From positions 126,732 through 190,731 of the forward strand of contig CANQPI010000001.1 in NCBI GenBank assembly GCA_947625725.1: a DNA stretch of 64,000 bases, in the 5' to 3' direction. The position numbers and the translations under genes are program-made. This document shows positions 9,442 to 17,923 of the stretch, in pieces. The notes beneath the pieces were generated by a model. It was not told the DNA's origin. It was given only the letters and a program-made list of their open reading frames with translations, and searched no databases. The stretch is from an uncultured Clostridia bacterium (lineage in GTDB: Bacteria; Bacillota; Clostridia; Christensenellales; CAG-314). Each line of letters begins with the position of its first letter. Within the stretch, counting starts at the first letter, position 1.

Positions 9442-11259
9442 CTATTTTCTGTTTCTCGCCCAAATGCGCATTCGCTCGGAGTGGTCGAGGACTTGCTTGC
9501 GCAAGCGAATGGACAGCGGCGTCACTTCCACAAGTTCGTCGTCGCCGATAAATTCCAAGCACTGTTCCAAACTCAAAACGGTGGGCGGCGTAAGTTTGAG
9601 CGCTTCGTCCGAGCCGCTGGCGCGGTTGTTGGTGAGGTGTTTGGTTTTGCACACGTTCACGGTGATGTCGTCCTCGCGGCTGTTTTCGCCTACGATCATT
9701 CCCGCGTACACGGGCAAGCCCACGCCCACAAACAGACGGCATCTTTCCTGCGCGTTGAACAAGCCGTAAGCGGTGGTGACTCCGTCCTCCCAGCACACCA
9801 AACTGCCGCGTGTGCGCTCCTGAACTTCGCCCTTGTAGGGTTCGTATCCGTCCAAAACGCTGCTCATCACGCCGAAACCTTTGGTATCGGTCAGCATTTC
9901 GCTGCGGTAGCCGAACAACGCGCGGCTGGGAATTTTGAACTCCAACTTTGTGCCGCCTTGATTATCCGGCGACATATTGATAAGTTCCGCCTTGCGCATG
10001 CCCAATTTGTTCATCACTGCTCCGACATAAGCCTCGGGTACTTCCACCACAAGGTATTCTATCGGTTCGCAGGTTACGCCGTTTATTTCTTTCATTATCA
10101 CGCGCGGACGGGATACGGCAAATTCGTACCCCTCGCGGCGCATGTTTTCGATTAGTATCGACAGGTGCAACTCGCCCCGCCCGTACACTTTGAAGCAGTC
10201 CGCGCTGTCCGTTTCCTCCACGCGCATGGATACGTTTGTTTCCACCTCGCGGAAAAGGCGCGCCCTTAGGTGACGGCTGGTTACGTACTTGCCCTCGCGC
10301 CCCGCAAACGGGCTGTCGTTCACCTTGAACAGCATCGATACCGTGGGTTCGTCTATGTTGACAAAGGGCAACGGTTCAACGCAATCGATAGAGCAGATCG
10401 TTTCCCCTATGTTCATGTCGGCAATGCCGTTTACCGCCACAATGTCGCCCATTGTTCCGCTTTCGCACTCCACGCGTTTCAGCCCATCAAATTGGTACAG
10501 GCGCGTAACCTTTGCGGTGGTAAAGGTGTTGTCGCGGTGGCAAAGTATCACGGGCTGACCGACGGTAACTGTGCCGCGGTTTACTTTGCCTATGCCAATG
10601 CGCCCGACGTATTCGTCGTAGTCGATATTGCATATCAGCAATTGCGTTCCGCCCTCCGTTTCGCCCTCGGGCGCGGGGATCTCGCTCAAAATAGCGTCGA
10701 GCAACGGTTTCATATCCGTGCCTGGCGCAAGAGTTTCGCTTGCCCAACCTTGCTTTGCGGAGGCGTAAATGACTTTGAAGTCGAATTGGTCGTCGTTTGC
10801 GCCCAATTCCATAAACAGTTCCATTATCTGTTCGCGCAGTTCGTGTTCGTCAAATTCGCCTTTGTCCACCTTGTTGATGACGACAAGCGCCTTTTTGCCC
10901 AGGCCGAGAGCCTTTTTGAGGACGTAGCGCGTTTGGGGCATGCAACCCTCGATAGCGTCCACAAGCAACAGCACGCCGTCTACCATAGAAAGTATGCGTT
11001 CCACCTCGCCGCCGAAATCCGCGTGTCCCGGGGTGTCCACAATGTTGATTTTTACCCCGTTGTAGTGTACGGCGGTGTTTTTGGCGAGAATGGTGATACC
11101 GCGTTCGCGCTCGATGTCGTTGCTGTCCATCACACGGTCGGCGACCACTTCGTTGGCGCGGAACACGCCGTTTTGTTTGAGCAGTTGATCCACGAGCGTT
11201 GTTTTGCCGTGGTCTACGTGGGCGATTATCGCTATGTTACGTACGTCTTTTCTTTGCAT
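9442..11259 (-). CDS. typA: Ribosome-associated GTPase TypA/BipA
   Basis: TypA/BipA is a translational GTPase of the EF-G family that binds 70S ribosomes and supports growth under stress and at low temperature. The 605-residue protein starts at [20 protein letters not shown], where the AHVDHGKT P-loop, [14 protein letters not shown] (G3) and NKVDK (G4) are plain. Domain 2, the EF-G-like domains III and V and the BipA-specific C-terminal domain follow in order (for example [21 protein letters not shown]). ATG 11259 has GGAG upstream. The longer reading frame is rejected because the motif order and ribosome binding site fit this start. Confidence 0.96.
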   Translation of the reverse strand: MQRKDVRNIAIIAHVDHGKTTLVDQLLKQNGVFRANEVVADRVMDSNDIERERGITILAKNTAVHYNGVKINIVDTPGHADFGGEVERILSMVDGVLLLVDAIEGCMPQTRYVLKKALGLGKKALVVINKVDKGEFDEHELREQIMELFMELGANDDQFDFKVIYASAKQGWASETLAPGTDMKPLLDAILSEIPAPEGETEGGTQLLICNIDYDEYVGRIGIGKVNRGTVTVGQPVILCHRDNTFTTAKVTRLYQFDGLKRVECESGTMGDIVAVNGIADMNIGETICSIDCVEPLPFVNIDEPTVSMLFKVNDSPFAGREGKYVTSRHLRARLFREVETNVSMRVEETDSADCFKVYGRGELHLSILIENMRREGYEFAVSRPRVIMKEINGVTCEPIEYLVVEVPEAYVGAVMNKLGMRKAELINMSPDNQGGTKLEFKIPSRALFGYRSEMLTDTKGFGVMSSVLDGYEPYKGEVQERTRGSLVCWEDGVTTAYGLFNAQERCRLFVGVGLPVYAGMIVGENSREDDITVNVCKTKHLTNNRASGSDEALKLTPPTVLSLEQCLEFIGDDELVEVTPLSIRLRKQVLDHSERMRIWARNRK

Positions 11260-11319
11260 TTTTTCTCCGTTTGAGTGACTGCATTTTTGCAGAATAATAT
11301 TTATCTCGATACTTATAGA

Positions 11320-11348
11320 ATTATACTCTTTTCGCCCTTTGCCGTCAA
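11320..11348 (-). promoter_or_regulatory. Promoter of typA
   Basis: On the minus strand: TTGACG, 17-base spacer, TATAAT, about 60 bases before the start. The rest of 11349-11499 shows nothing else clear. Confidence 0.7.
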
Positions 11349-11499
11349 ACAAATGCGGCGTGCATTGCGCCGATTGTAGCAAAAAATTCCTTTGCAAACT
11401 CAAAATTTGCAAATATTTCACAAAGCAATCCAAAGTTTACATTTGTAAATTGCAATAGGGTGGATTTATGCGCCGTCTACTAGCGGTTTTGTCAACAAA

Positions 11500-11528
11500 A
11501 AGGGCTATCGCGTCTAGCGATAACCCAA
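11500..11528 (-). terminator. Terminator of the 120-residue minus-strand gene
   Basis: Read on the minus strand: GGGTTATCGC, loop TAGAC, GCGATAGCCC, then TTTTTG. Confidence 0.75.
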
Positions 11529-11571
11529 TGTCGTTTTGATAGTTTCTTCTGAGTTGGAGTGCGAACCTTTG

Positions 11572-11934
11572 TCACAGCACCATCCACATGTCCGTATCCA
11601 AGCGTTCCTCCAAATTTGCCGATATTCTGTCGGCATAGGCGGCAAGCGTCGCGTCCTTTAAGCGGTATATCATAACCTGGCATTGTTCGAGATCCGACTC
11701 GTATTGCATCGCTACGGCGTATTCGTCGCTTTGCCACAGTCCGCCGAAGATTTCTTTTAACGTTTTGTCCGCTTCCTCCGAGGCGGCTTGTCCGTCGCCG
11801 TTCTTCAATTCGTCGTACAGTCTTGCGCTGTTTTGCACAAACCAATCGCAAAATGCGTCGATTTTTGCCTCGTCCAAACAAATTTCGGTTTGCGGTGCAT
11901 TTTTTTCCTTCTTTTTTCCAAACAATCCAAACAT
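11572..11934 (-). CDS. Small soluble protein of unknown function
   Basis: This 120-residue protein is not recognised. It begins MFGLFGKKKEKN, a short hydrophobic-basic start seen in many small cytosolic Clostridia proteins, and continues as a mainly helical acidic protein with no membrane helix. The ATG is preceded by GGAGGG at good spacing, a strong promoter lies at 11961-11989 and a terminator follows, so it is a complete single-gene unit. The context gives no hint of its role. Confidence 0.7.
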   Translation of the reverse strand: MFGLFGKKKEKNAPQTEICLDEAKIDAFCDWFVQNSARLYDELKNGDGQAASEEADKTLKEIFGGLWQSDEYAVAMQYESDLEQCQVMIYRLKDATLAAYADRISANLEERLDTDMWMVL

Positions 11935-11960
11935 AAAGTTACCCTCCGTTTTTTTGTTTT

Positions 11961-11989
11961 AGTATAACATTGCTACAAAGTCTTGTCAA
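11961..11989 (-). promoter_or_regulatory. Promoter of the 120-residue gene
   Basis: On the minus strand: TTGACA, 17-base spacer, TATACT. This is near consensus. Confidence 0.8.
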
Positions 11990-12168
11990 TACTTTTATTT
12001 TCAAACTAAATTGGAATATCGCGGGTACGGCTCGACAGCGTTGTCATACCGCAACTCGAACAAGTAAAATGCGGTTTTTCTCTTTTGCAGTCGCAAGCGG
12101 TGCGCGCGTAAAAAAGTTTTGACGGCAGAGTTGCGCTCCGTACCGTCAGCGAAATTTGTCGATTATAC

Positions 12169-12197
12169 TTGACTTTGAGTCGCTTTGGGCATATACT
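12169..12197 (+). promoter_or_regulatory. Promoter of zinc-ribbon membrane protein
   Basis: TTGACT, 17-base spacer, TATACT, 30 bases before the ATG at 12227. A small hairpin (TGACGG/CCGTCA, about 12119-12148) lies upstream. Confidence 0.8.
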
Positions 12198-12226
12198 GTA
12201 AAAAAGAATAAAAGGAGATTCGAACT

Positions 12227-12553
12227 ATGTATTGCAAATATTGCGGAAGCGAAATCGACGACCGTGCGGTCATTTGTCCCAAATGCGGCGTGGCAACGTC
12301 GGAAGTGCAAATTCAAAACAGCGTTGAGCAAAAAACCAACACATTGGCGATAGTGGGTTTTGTGCTTTCTTTCGTGGTGGCGATAGCAGGGCTTATCTGC
12401 TCGGTGATAGCGCGCAAGCAAATCAAACAAAGCGGTGAGGGCGGCATGGGACTTGCCACTGCCGGCATGATAATTTCCATTGTAGAACTCTCTTTGTCCG
12501 TTTTGCTGTCTATCATTTATATGGGCATTTTCTTCGCCGCGTTGGGTATCTGA
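12227..12553 (+). CDS. Zinc-ribbon and DUF4190-type membrane protein
   Basis: This 108-residue protein starts with a zinc ribbon: Cys3-x2-Cys6 and Cys18-x2-Cys21 (CKYCGSEIDDRAVICPKCG). A linker follows, then two membrane helices (about 43-64 and 80-103) flanking an ARKQIKQSGEGGMGLATAG loop. The IARKQI....G.G.A.AG pattern is typical of DUF4190-like domains. These proteins are common in Firmicutes and have no assigned function. AAGGAG precedes the ATG and a terminator follows, so it is monocistronic. Confidence 0.85.
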   Translation: MYCKYCGSEIDDRAVICPKCGVATSEVQIQNSVEQKTNTLAIVGFVLSFVVAIAGLICSVIARKQIKQSGEGGMGLATAGMIISIVELSLSVLLSIIYMGIFFAALGI

Positions 12554-12580
12554 TAATTTTACAAAGTTGATAGGCAAAGC

Positions 12581-12609
12581 GTCCCGTATTTACGACGGGA
12601 CACTTTTTT
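12581..12609 (+). terminator. Terminator after zinc-ribbon membrane protein
   Basis: GTCCCGT, 7-base loop, ACGGGAC, then ACTTTTTT. Confidence 0.8.
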
Positions 12610-12651
12610 ATATTGCGCGGCATATACTGTCACATAACAAAGGAGAATGTT

Positions 12652-14424
12652 ATGTGCGGAATTTTCGGTCAAATTGCGGCGGGCGCGGTGAGCAACACCG
12701 TCAAGGCTCTCAAATATTTGGAGTATCGCGGGTACGACTCGGCAGGGCTTGCGCTTCGCCGCGGCGACTGTCTGGAAATGTACAAAACGGAGGGGCGCAT
12801 TGCCACTTTGGAACGCATTGTGGACGGCATAGACGAGGCGACCGTGGCAATAGGACACACGCGTTGGGCTACTCACGGCGCGGTAAGCACGGCAAACGCG
12901 CACCCGTTTTTGTCGGAGGACGGCAATTTTGCCATAGTCCACAACGGCATTATCGAAAATTACCGTGAGTTGAAAGCATTGTTGCCCCAAGTCAAGTTCA
13001 CCTCGCAAACGGACAGCGAAACGGTAGCGCACCTATTGCGGCAAAACTATCGCGGCGATGTGTTGCAGACGGTTTTGACTACGGCGCGCATGCTCAAAGG
13101 TTCGTTTGCAATAGCAGTTTTGTCCGTCTACGGCGACAAGTTGTACGCCGTCAGGAACAAAAGTCCGCTTGTGGTGGGATTTTCGTCCAACGGCGCATAT
13201 TTGTGTTCGGACATCAGGTGCATTTCTCACTGGGCGACGTCCGTTGCCGTTGCTCCCGACAACGCCGTGGCGGAGATTGGCAAAAACGGCGCAAAGTTTT
13301 TCCGATTGGACGGCACGCCCGTAGACGTCAAATTTTTTGCGCCGCCGCGCGCCGAGGAAACGGAAAGTTTCGAGGGGGATTTTATGCTCAAAGAAATTTT
13401 CGAGATCCCCGCAAAACTTCGTCAAGCCAAGCGCAACTACGTGGAGCGCGGAGGTCTGTCCTTGGACGCAGATACGGTGCGCCGACTCAAACGGATATAT
13501 CTTATCGGTTGCGGCACGGCGTATCACAGTGGATTGGCGGTTGCGGCGGTTGCGCGCAAATTTATCGACGCGGACGTCATTCCCGTTGTGGCGAGCGAGT
13601 TTATTTACGACAACTATCCCGTGGACGGCGACACGTTGGCGTTTTTGATCAGTCAAAGCGGCGAAACGGCGGATACGGTGCGCGCCGCGGAACGCGTGAC
13701 GGAATCGGGCGGACTTACCTACGCCGTCACCAATACAGACAGTTCGTCGCTCACTTTCAAGTGCGACAACTGCGTCAACATTTGCGCCGACGGCGAGTTT
13801 GCCGTTGCCAGCACCAAAGCGTACAACTGTCAGATCGCGGTGCTTACCATGCTGTTTGCGGATATCGCTTTGCTGCGCGGTACGCTTTCGGCAAAAAAAC
13901 ATAACGCCATTTTCCGCGAGATAGACGGTCTGCCCTTTGCGGTGGAGCAGATACTTGACGAAAGTTATCGGATAGCGCAGTTGGCGGAGGAAGTGGCGCA
14001 CAGTTCGGCGGTGTTTTTTATCGGGCGAACGACGGACTATCCCACGGCATGCGAGGGTAGTTTGAAACTCAAAGAAATTTCCTACATTCACAGCGAGGCG
14101 TACCCCGCAGGCGAACTGAAACACGGCACGTTGGCGTTGATGGAACGGAGCGTGACGGTTGTGGCGATCTCCACCGACCCCGCATTGCGCGACAAGATGA
14201 TTTCTTCCGTCAACGAAGTGACCTCTCGCGGCGCGCGCGTGATAGCCTTTGCTCCTTACGCGATGGAAGGCGTGGATACTTTCGAACTGCCGCCGACGGG
14301 AGAACTGCTCTACGCGGCGACGGCGTGCGTACCGTTGCAATTGCTCGCCTATTACGCCGCAAAGTCGCTGGGCAGGGACGTGGACAAACCGCGACACTTG
14401 GCAAAGTCGGTAACGGTAGAGTAA
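12652..14424 (+). CDS. glmS: Glutamine--fructose-6-phosphate aminotransferase
   Basis: GlmS makes glucosamine-6-phosphate from fructose-6-phosphate and glutamine, the first committed step to UDP-GlcNAc and peptidoglycan. The 590-residue protein begins MCGIFG, so the catalytic Cys is exposed after removal of Met1. The glutaminase domain (about 1-225) has EYRGYDSAG, GHTRWATHG and HNGIIEN. Two SIS sugar-isomerase domains follow (SQSGETADTVRA; ISYIHSEAYPAGELKHG). The start at ATG 12652 has AGGAG in front; the longer reading frame is rejected because Cys must be residue 2. The leader is under 50 bases, so there is no room for a glmS ribozyme. A family A hairpin repeat begins directly after the stop. 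Confidence 0.97.
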   Translation: MCGIFGQIAAGAVSNTVKALKYLEYRGYDSAGLALRRGDCLEMYKTEGRIATLERIVDGIDEATVAIGHTRWATHGAVSTANAHPFLSEDGNFAIVHNGIIENYRELKALLPQVKFTSQTDSETVAHLLRQNYRGDVLQTVLTTARMLKGSFAIAVLSVYGDKLYAVRNKSPLVVGFSSNGAYLCSDIRCISHWATSVAVAPDNAVAEIGKNGAKFFRLDGTPVDVKFFAPPRAEETESFEGDFMLKEIFEIPAKLRQAKRNYVERGGLSLDADTVRRLKRIYLIGCGTAYHSGLAVAAVARKFIDADVIPVVASEFIYDNYPVDGDTLAFLISQSGETADTVRAAERVTESGGLTYAVTNTDSSSLTFKCDNCVNICADGEFAVASTKAYNCQIAVLTMLFADIALLRGTLSAKKHNAIFREIDGLPFAVEQILDESYRIAQLAEEVAHSSAVFFIGRTTDYPTACEGSLKLKEISYIHSEAYPAGELKHGTLALMERSVTVVAISTDPALRDKMISSVNEVTSRGARVIAFAPYAMEGVDTFELPPTGELLYAATACVPLQLLAYYAAKSLGRDVDKPRHLAKSVTVE

Positions 14425-14426
14425 AG

Positions 14427-14590
14427 CACTCGGGTGTCCCCTGCAAAAAGGCTTCATTCGCGCCGCACACGATTTGGTAAAGACAATTTTCCACTTGTGT
14501 GCGGCGCTCATTGCAGATTATTTTGCAGGGGACACCCTCGCGCCCGTGTGAATAAGGTCGGAACATTTTTGAAACTGCGCTCGGGCAAAT
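14427..14590 (+). repeat. Family A hairpin repeat, copy A1
   Basis: The element starts just after the glmS stop. It has a perfect 17-bp inverted repeat (GGGTGTCCCCTGCAAAA at 14432-14448 and its complement at 14521-14537), enclosing a second perfect 11-bp inverted repeat (14460-14470 and 14497-14507). Conserved core strings shared with the other copies are GGCTTCA, TTGCAGATTATTTTG and, downstream, AAGGTCGG and CTGCGCTCGGG. Confidence 0.85.
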
Positions 14591-14655
14591 TCATTCGGTG
14601 GAACTTGTCCCGTCCAAACGTTTGTCGAAGTTTTGCGTAACAATAGCAAATTTCA

Positions 14656-14672
14656 TTGACAAACTTTGTCAA
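14656..14672. promoter_or_regulatory. Palindrome TTGACAAA-C-TTTGTCAA
   Basis: A perfect 8+8 palindrome, with a TATAAT at 14684-14689 downstream. It contains TGACAA and TTGTCA half-sites like those near the WYL regulator at 51.6 kb, but with a 3-base gap instead of 4. Confidence 0.5.
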
Positions 14673-14689
14673 ATGTATTATCATATAAT

Positions 14690-14850
14690 TGCAAAAACAA
14701 AGCGTACAAGGACGGCTTGGCTGACATGCAGTTTCAACTTTACACGGCAAACTTTAACAACTGTGCGATTTTGTCCTTTCATACGCGTTTTTGCGGTACT
14801 AAGGGAAGTTTTTTGTCAAAGCAACACTCGTTTTGAGTGCTGCTTTTTTG
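14690..14850 (+). ncRNA. Possible small transcription unit (sRNA or 36-residue peptide)
   Basis: A TATAAT at 14684 lies upstream and a terminator-like hairpin followed by T6 lies at about 14819-14850. Between them is a 36-codon frame from ATG 14724 with a distant AAGGA. No family is recognised, so a small RNA is as likely as a peptide. The call rests only on the promoter-like and terminator-like ends. Confidence 0.25.
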
Positions 14851-14915
14851 TTGTGTAACATTTGTGCCGCATTGCGGTGCAATCCGAGCGATTCAACCCC
14901 CAAAAAAATTGGGTA

Positions 14916-14944
14916 TTGACTGTCTTTTACAGTTATGGTATAAT
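14916..14944 (+). promoter_or_regulatory. Promoter of RDD/ABC operon
   Basis: TTGACT, exact 17-base spacer, TATAAT. No convincing promoter was seen again until the end of the ABC cluster, so it may drive the whole group from 15063. Confidence 0.85.
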
Positions 14945-15062
14945 TGTAAGGCTAAGGATTTGTTAGTATAATTATGCTTAAATTTGCGCTTTGCGCGTGA
15001 TGGCAATATTTTTTCGGAGGAACTGATGTTCGGTTCGTCGATAGGAACGTACGGGAGGAACT

Positions 15063-15974
15063 GTGCGGCAGGCGACGTTCGGGCATGGGGAATATGGCAT
15101 GATTTACGACGTGCAAAAAGCCGGCGTGCTAAAAAGATTTTCAGCGTTTTTGTTGGATTTTATATTGCTTTGCGTATTGGCGGCGGGGTTTGCGTTTCTG
15201 CTGGCGTGGATTACGCAAGTGGACAAGTACACTGATACGTTGCACGGCTACTACGAGGAGTACGGGCAAAAGTACGGCGTGGATTTTGACATTTCCGCAG
15301 AGGACTACAACAAACTGACGGACGAACAAAAGGACGTGTACCAAGAAGCGTATTCGGCGATTTTCAGTGAAAACCGCGACGCAGCCAAGGCGTACAAGAT
15401 GTCGATAATGTTGCCCATACTCATCACGACGATAAGCCTTTTGCTTTCGTACATAATTTTGGAATTTGTAGTGCCGCTTTGTCTTAAAAACGGTCAGACC
15501 GTGGGCAAAAAGGTGTTCAGTTTGGGAGTGGTGTTCAACAACAGCGTACGCATAACGACCTTTGCGCTGTTTGTACGAGCCATATTGGGCAAATATACCA
15601 TAGGGACGATGTTTCCCGTGATGCTGATAATGTTGATGTTGTATCAACAAATGGGTGCGATTATCGTATTGGTATTGGTTGCGGCGTTGGTGATTTTGCA
15701 ATTGGCATTGTTTATCTTTACCAAGACGCACTCGTTCATTCACGACATATTGGCAAGCACGGTGGTAGTGGACCTTTCCTCGCAGATGATATTCGAGTCC
15801 ACTCAGGAGTTGATCGCCTACAAAGAGCAACTCAGCCGCGAGCAAGCGGAGCGCGAGGGCAAAACTCACTCGTCCGAACAACCCGTCAATTTGGACGACG
15901 TGCCCGTCGGCGAGGAACAAGCCTACATTGACAAGGCGCGCGCCGAGTCCAAAAAGTCCAAGAAAAAAAGATAA
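15063..15974 (+). CDS. RDD-family membrane protein
   Basis: The protein has 303 residues. The start of the RDD domain is clear: AGVLKRFSAFLLDFILLCVLAAG has the conserved R and D in helix 1. Later helices are at about 116-140 (LPILITTISLLLSYIILEFVVPL), where NGQTVGKKVFSLGVV is the second conserved part, and at about 180-220. The C-terminal 60 residues are charged and end in a Lys-rich tail. RDD proteins are poorly understood; some act as Na+(Li+)/H+ antiporters. I chose GTG 15063 (GGGAGG 4 bases upstream); ATG 15099 is the main alternative. A second GGAGGAACTG plus ATG lies at 15016-15028 in another frame, as if the start region were duplicated. Confidence 0.85.
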   Translation: MRQATFGHGEYGMIYDVQKAGVLKRFSAFLLDFILLCVLAAGFAFLLAWITQVDKYTDTLHGYYEEYGQKYGVDFDISAEDYNKLTDEQKDVYQEAYSAIFSENRDAAKAYKMSIMLPILITTISLLLSYIILEFVVPLCLKNGQTVGKKVFSLGVVFNNSVRITTFALFVRAILGKYTIGTMFPVMLIMLMLYQQMGAIIVLVLVAALVILQLALFIFTKTHSFIHDILASTVVVDLSSQMIFESTQELIAYKEQLSREQAEREGKTHSSEQPVNLDDVPVGEEQAYIDKARAESKKSKKKR

Positions 15975-15995
15975 CACACTGTATCGGGGGTAAGA

Positions 15996-16742
15996 ATGGA
16001 AAAAATCATTTACAAAAAAGTTACCGTATCGGTCGGAAGCAGCGACGACAGCGTGTCGATCCATTGTATTCGGTTGAAGGGCGACGAAAAATTGGAAATA
16101 GGCGAGCAAATCACCGTTCGCGGAGAATTGAAACGTCGCGACAGCCAATTGGAGTTCGGCAACGGATGTTCCTTTGTAAAGGACGCCGACGGACTAGTCG
16201 CCGACCCGAGCGTCGTTTCCGCATTGAGAGATCTGCCCGAGGGAGAGTTCTACGCCGAGGGCTTTTGCGCGCTTACGGGTACGGTTTCGGTGATAGAAAA
16301 AGTGCAAAACGACGTTCCGCAAAAAACCACCTACCTCATCGGTTCGTTGGCAATGTTTGTCGCCGCCGTATTCTACATGTTGATGTCCGATTTGTCTTTC
16401 AAAAATACTGCGGACAGGTTGATAATTTCGGTGCTGTTGGCGTTTGGCAGCGCGATACTGTTCTTTTTGTCAGTAAACTTTACCGAGAAACCCGTCGTCA
16501 TGTGGATATTCAAAGGATTGGGGTTGGCATTGGGTATAGGTTTCGTGATATACTTGCACATTTTCCAACAATCCGATACGTTTGACGCCATTTTGGAAGT
16601 TTTCCGCAAAAAAGGCATTTCGGGCGAATACGAACTGTTGATGTCGCAGGTAACAATGATAGTCACGCTTGTACTCAGTTACATTTCTGTTGCGGGACAG
16701 GCGGCAAATACGGTGCTTGTCGCAGTGATAAAAGACAAGTAA
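15996..16742 (+). CDS. Membrane protein with N-terminal OB-fold-like domain
   Basis: This 248-residue protein is not a recognised family. Residues about 1-75 look like a beta-barrel of the OB/nucleic-acid-binding type (IGEQITVRGELKRRDSQLEFGNGCSF). Five predicted membrane helices follow (about 109-128, 137-157, 163-185, 216-236 and the C-terminus). It lies 21 bases after the RDD gene and 44 bases before the ABC ATPase, so it is probably in the same operon. A similar OB-type pattern (V.G.L......EF......FVK) recurs in the lipoprotein at 23146 (VTGVLKNYDGKIEFDAKCTYVKG), which suggests a shared module in this cluster. Confidence 0.7.
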   Translation: MEKIIYKKVTVSVGSSDDSVSIHCIRLKGDEKLEIGEQITVRGELKRRDSQLEFGNGCSFVKDADGLVADPSVVSALRDLPEGEFYAEGFCALTGTVSVIEKVQNDVPQKTTYLIGSLAMFVAAVFYMLMSDLSFKNTADRLIISVLLAFGSAILFFLSVNFTEKPVVMWIFKGLGLALGIGFVIYLHIFQQSDTFDAILEVFRKKGISGEYELLMSQVTMIVTLVLSYISVAGQAANTVLVAVIKDK

Positions 16743-16786
16743 AAGCAAAACAATTCAAGTAAAACAATATAAGGACGGAAAAAAAC

Positions 16787-17920
16787 ATGAAAGTTGTGTT
16801 GAAAGAACTAACCAAAATCTTTCCCGGCAGAACAAAAAAAGCGCCGGAAGTCGTTGCTGTCAACAAATTCGATTTTGAGATCCCGGACGGAAAATTGGTC
16901 GGATTGTTGGGACCTTCGGGCTGCGGCAAAAGTACCACGTTGTACATGATTTGCGGTTTGCAAAAGCCAAGCAGCGGCAAAATATTCTTCGGCGACGACG
17001 ACGTTACCGAACTTTCGCCGGAAAATCGCGGGGTGGGGTTGGTTTTCCAAAACTACGCGCTGTACCCGCACATGACGGTCAAGCAAAACATTTTGTTCCC
17101 GTTGCAAAACTTCAAGGGTGCGGACAGACTCTCCAAGTCGGAGATGTTGGAGCGCGCCTACAACGTGGCAAAGTTGGTGCAGATCGACGACCTCATGGAC
17201 CGCAAACCCAGCGAACTGTCCGGCGGACAGCAACAGCGCGTCGCCATTGCACGCGCACTTGTTAAGATGCCCAGAGTTTTGCTTTTGGACGAGCCGCTGA
17301 GCAACCTTGACGCTCGTCTGCGTTTGCAAACGCGCGAGGAAATCAAACGTATCCAACGCGAAACGGGCATCACAACGGTATTCGTCACTCACGACCAGGA
17401 AGAAGCAATGTCCATTTCCGACGTCATTGTGGTGATGAAGTTGGGCGTGGTGCAACAAATAGACAAACCGCAAAACGTCTACGACGATCCCGTCAATTTG
17501 TTTGTTGCCAAGTTCCTCGGCACGCCGCCCATCAACGTTTTTGAGGGGCATGTCGTCGGCGGCAAGTTGTATATCGGCGAGGATTGCGTTTTGGACGTGG
17601 ACGGCGTGGAAGATCAGGACGTATTTGTCGGTATCCGTCCGGAAGGTTTCATCTACGACAAAAAAGGTTCTTTCCACTGCGCTTTGCGCAACGTAGAGGT
17701 TATGGGGCGCGACGTATCCATTGTTTCCACCAACGAGGCTTCGCTCAATCCGATAATTCGTTCGATAGTGGACGCCGACAACAAGATAGACGTTTCGGCG
17801 GAAAAAGTTTCCTTCACCCTCAAACCCCACAAGGTATTTATATTCAACAAGGAAACGGAAGCGCGTATTCGCTTTGGCAAGAGCGAGCAAAACTCCCAAA
17901 CAACAAGCAAGGAGGAGTAA
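16787..17920 (+). CDS. Sugar-type ABC transporter ATP-binding protein (MsmX/UgpC-like)
   Basis: This 377-residue ATPase energises the importer encoded next to it. Walker A is GPSGCGKST (about 43-51), the Q-loop is QNYALYPHMTV, the signature is LSGGQQQRVAIARAL, Walker B is LLLDEPLSNLDA and the H-loop is VFVTHDQEEA. The C-terminal part is an OB/TOBE-like regulatory domain that contains FVGIRPEGF, typical of the MalK/UgpC/MsmX group that serves carbohydrate importers. The ribosome binding site AAGGACGG precedes ATG 16787. The gap to the next gene is 3 bases, so they are translationally coupled. The transported sugar cannot be read from the sequence. Confidence 0.93.
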   Translation: MKVVLKELTKIFPGRTKKAPEVVAVNKFDFEIPDGKLVGLLGPSGCGKSTTLYMICGLQKPSSGKIFFGDDDVTELSPENRGVGLVFQNYALYPHMTVKQNILFPLQNFKGADRLSKSEMLERAYNVAKLVQIDDLMDRKPSELSGGQQQRVAIARALVKMPRVLLLDEPLSNLDARLRLQTREEIKRIQRETGITTVFVTHDQEEAMSISDVIVVMKLGVVQQIDKPQNVYDDPVNLFVAKFLGTPPINVFEGHVVGGKLYIGEDCVLDVDGVEDQDVFVGIRPEGFIYDKKGSFHCALRNVEVMGRDVSIVSTNEASLNPIIRSIVDADNKIDVSAEKVSFTLKPHKVFIFNKETEARIRFGKSEQNSQTTSKEE

Positions 17921-17923
17921 TAC

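Noticed and set aside
12554..12651. glmS ribozyme in the glmS leader
   Set aside because: The gap holds a terminator for the previous gene and leaves under 50 bases, too short for the ribozyme, and no core motif is visible.
14598..14858. An 86-codon plus-strand frame after repeat A1
   Set aside because: No ribosome binding site, atypical composition, and it crosses a palindrome and a terminator-like hairpin.
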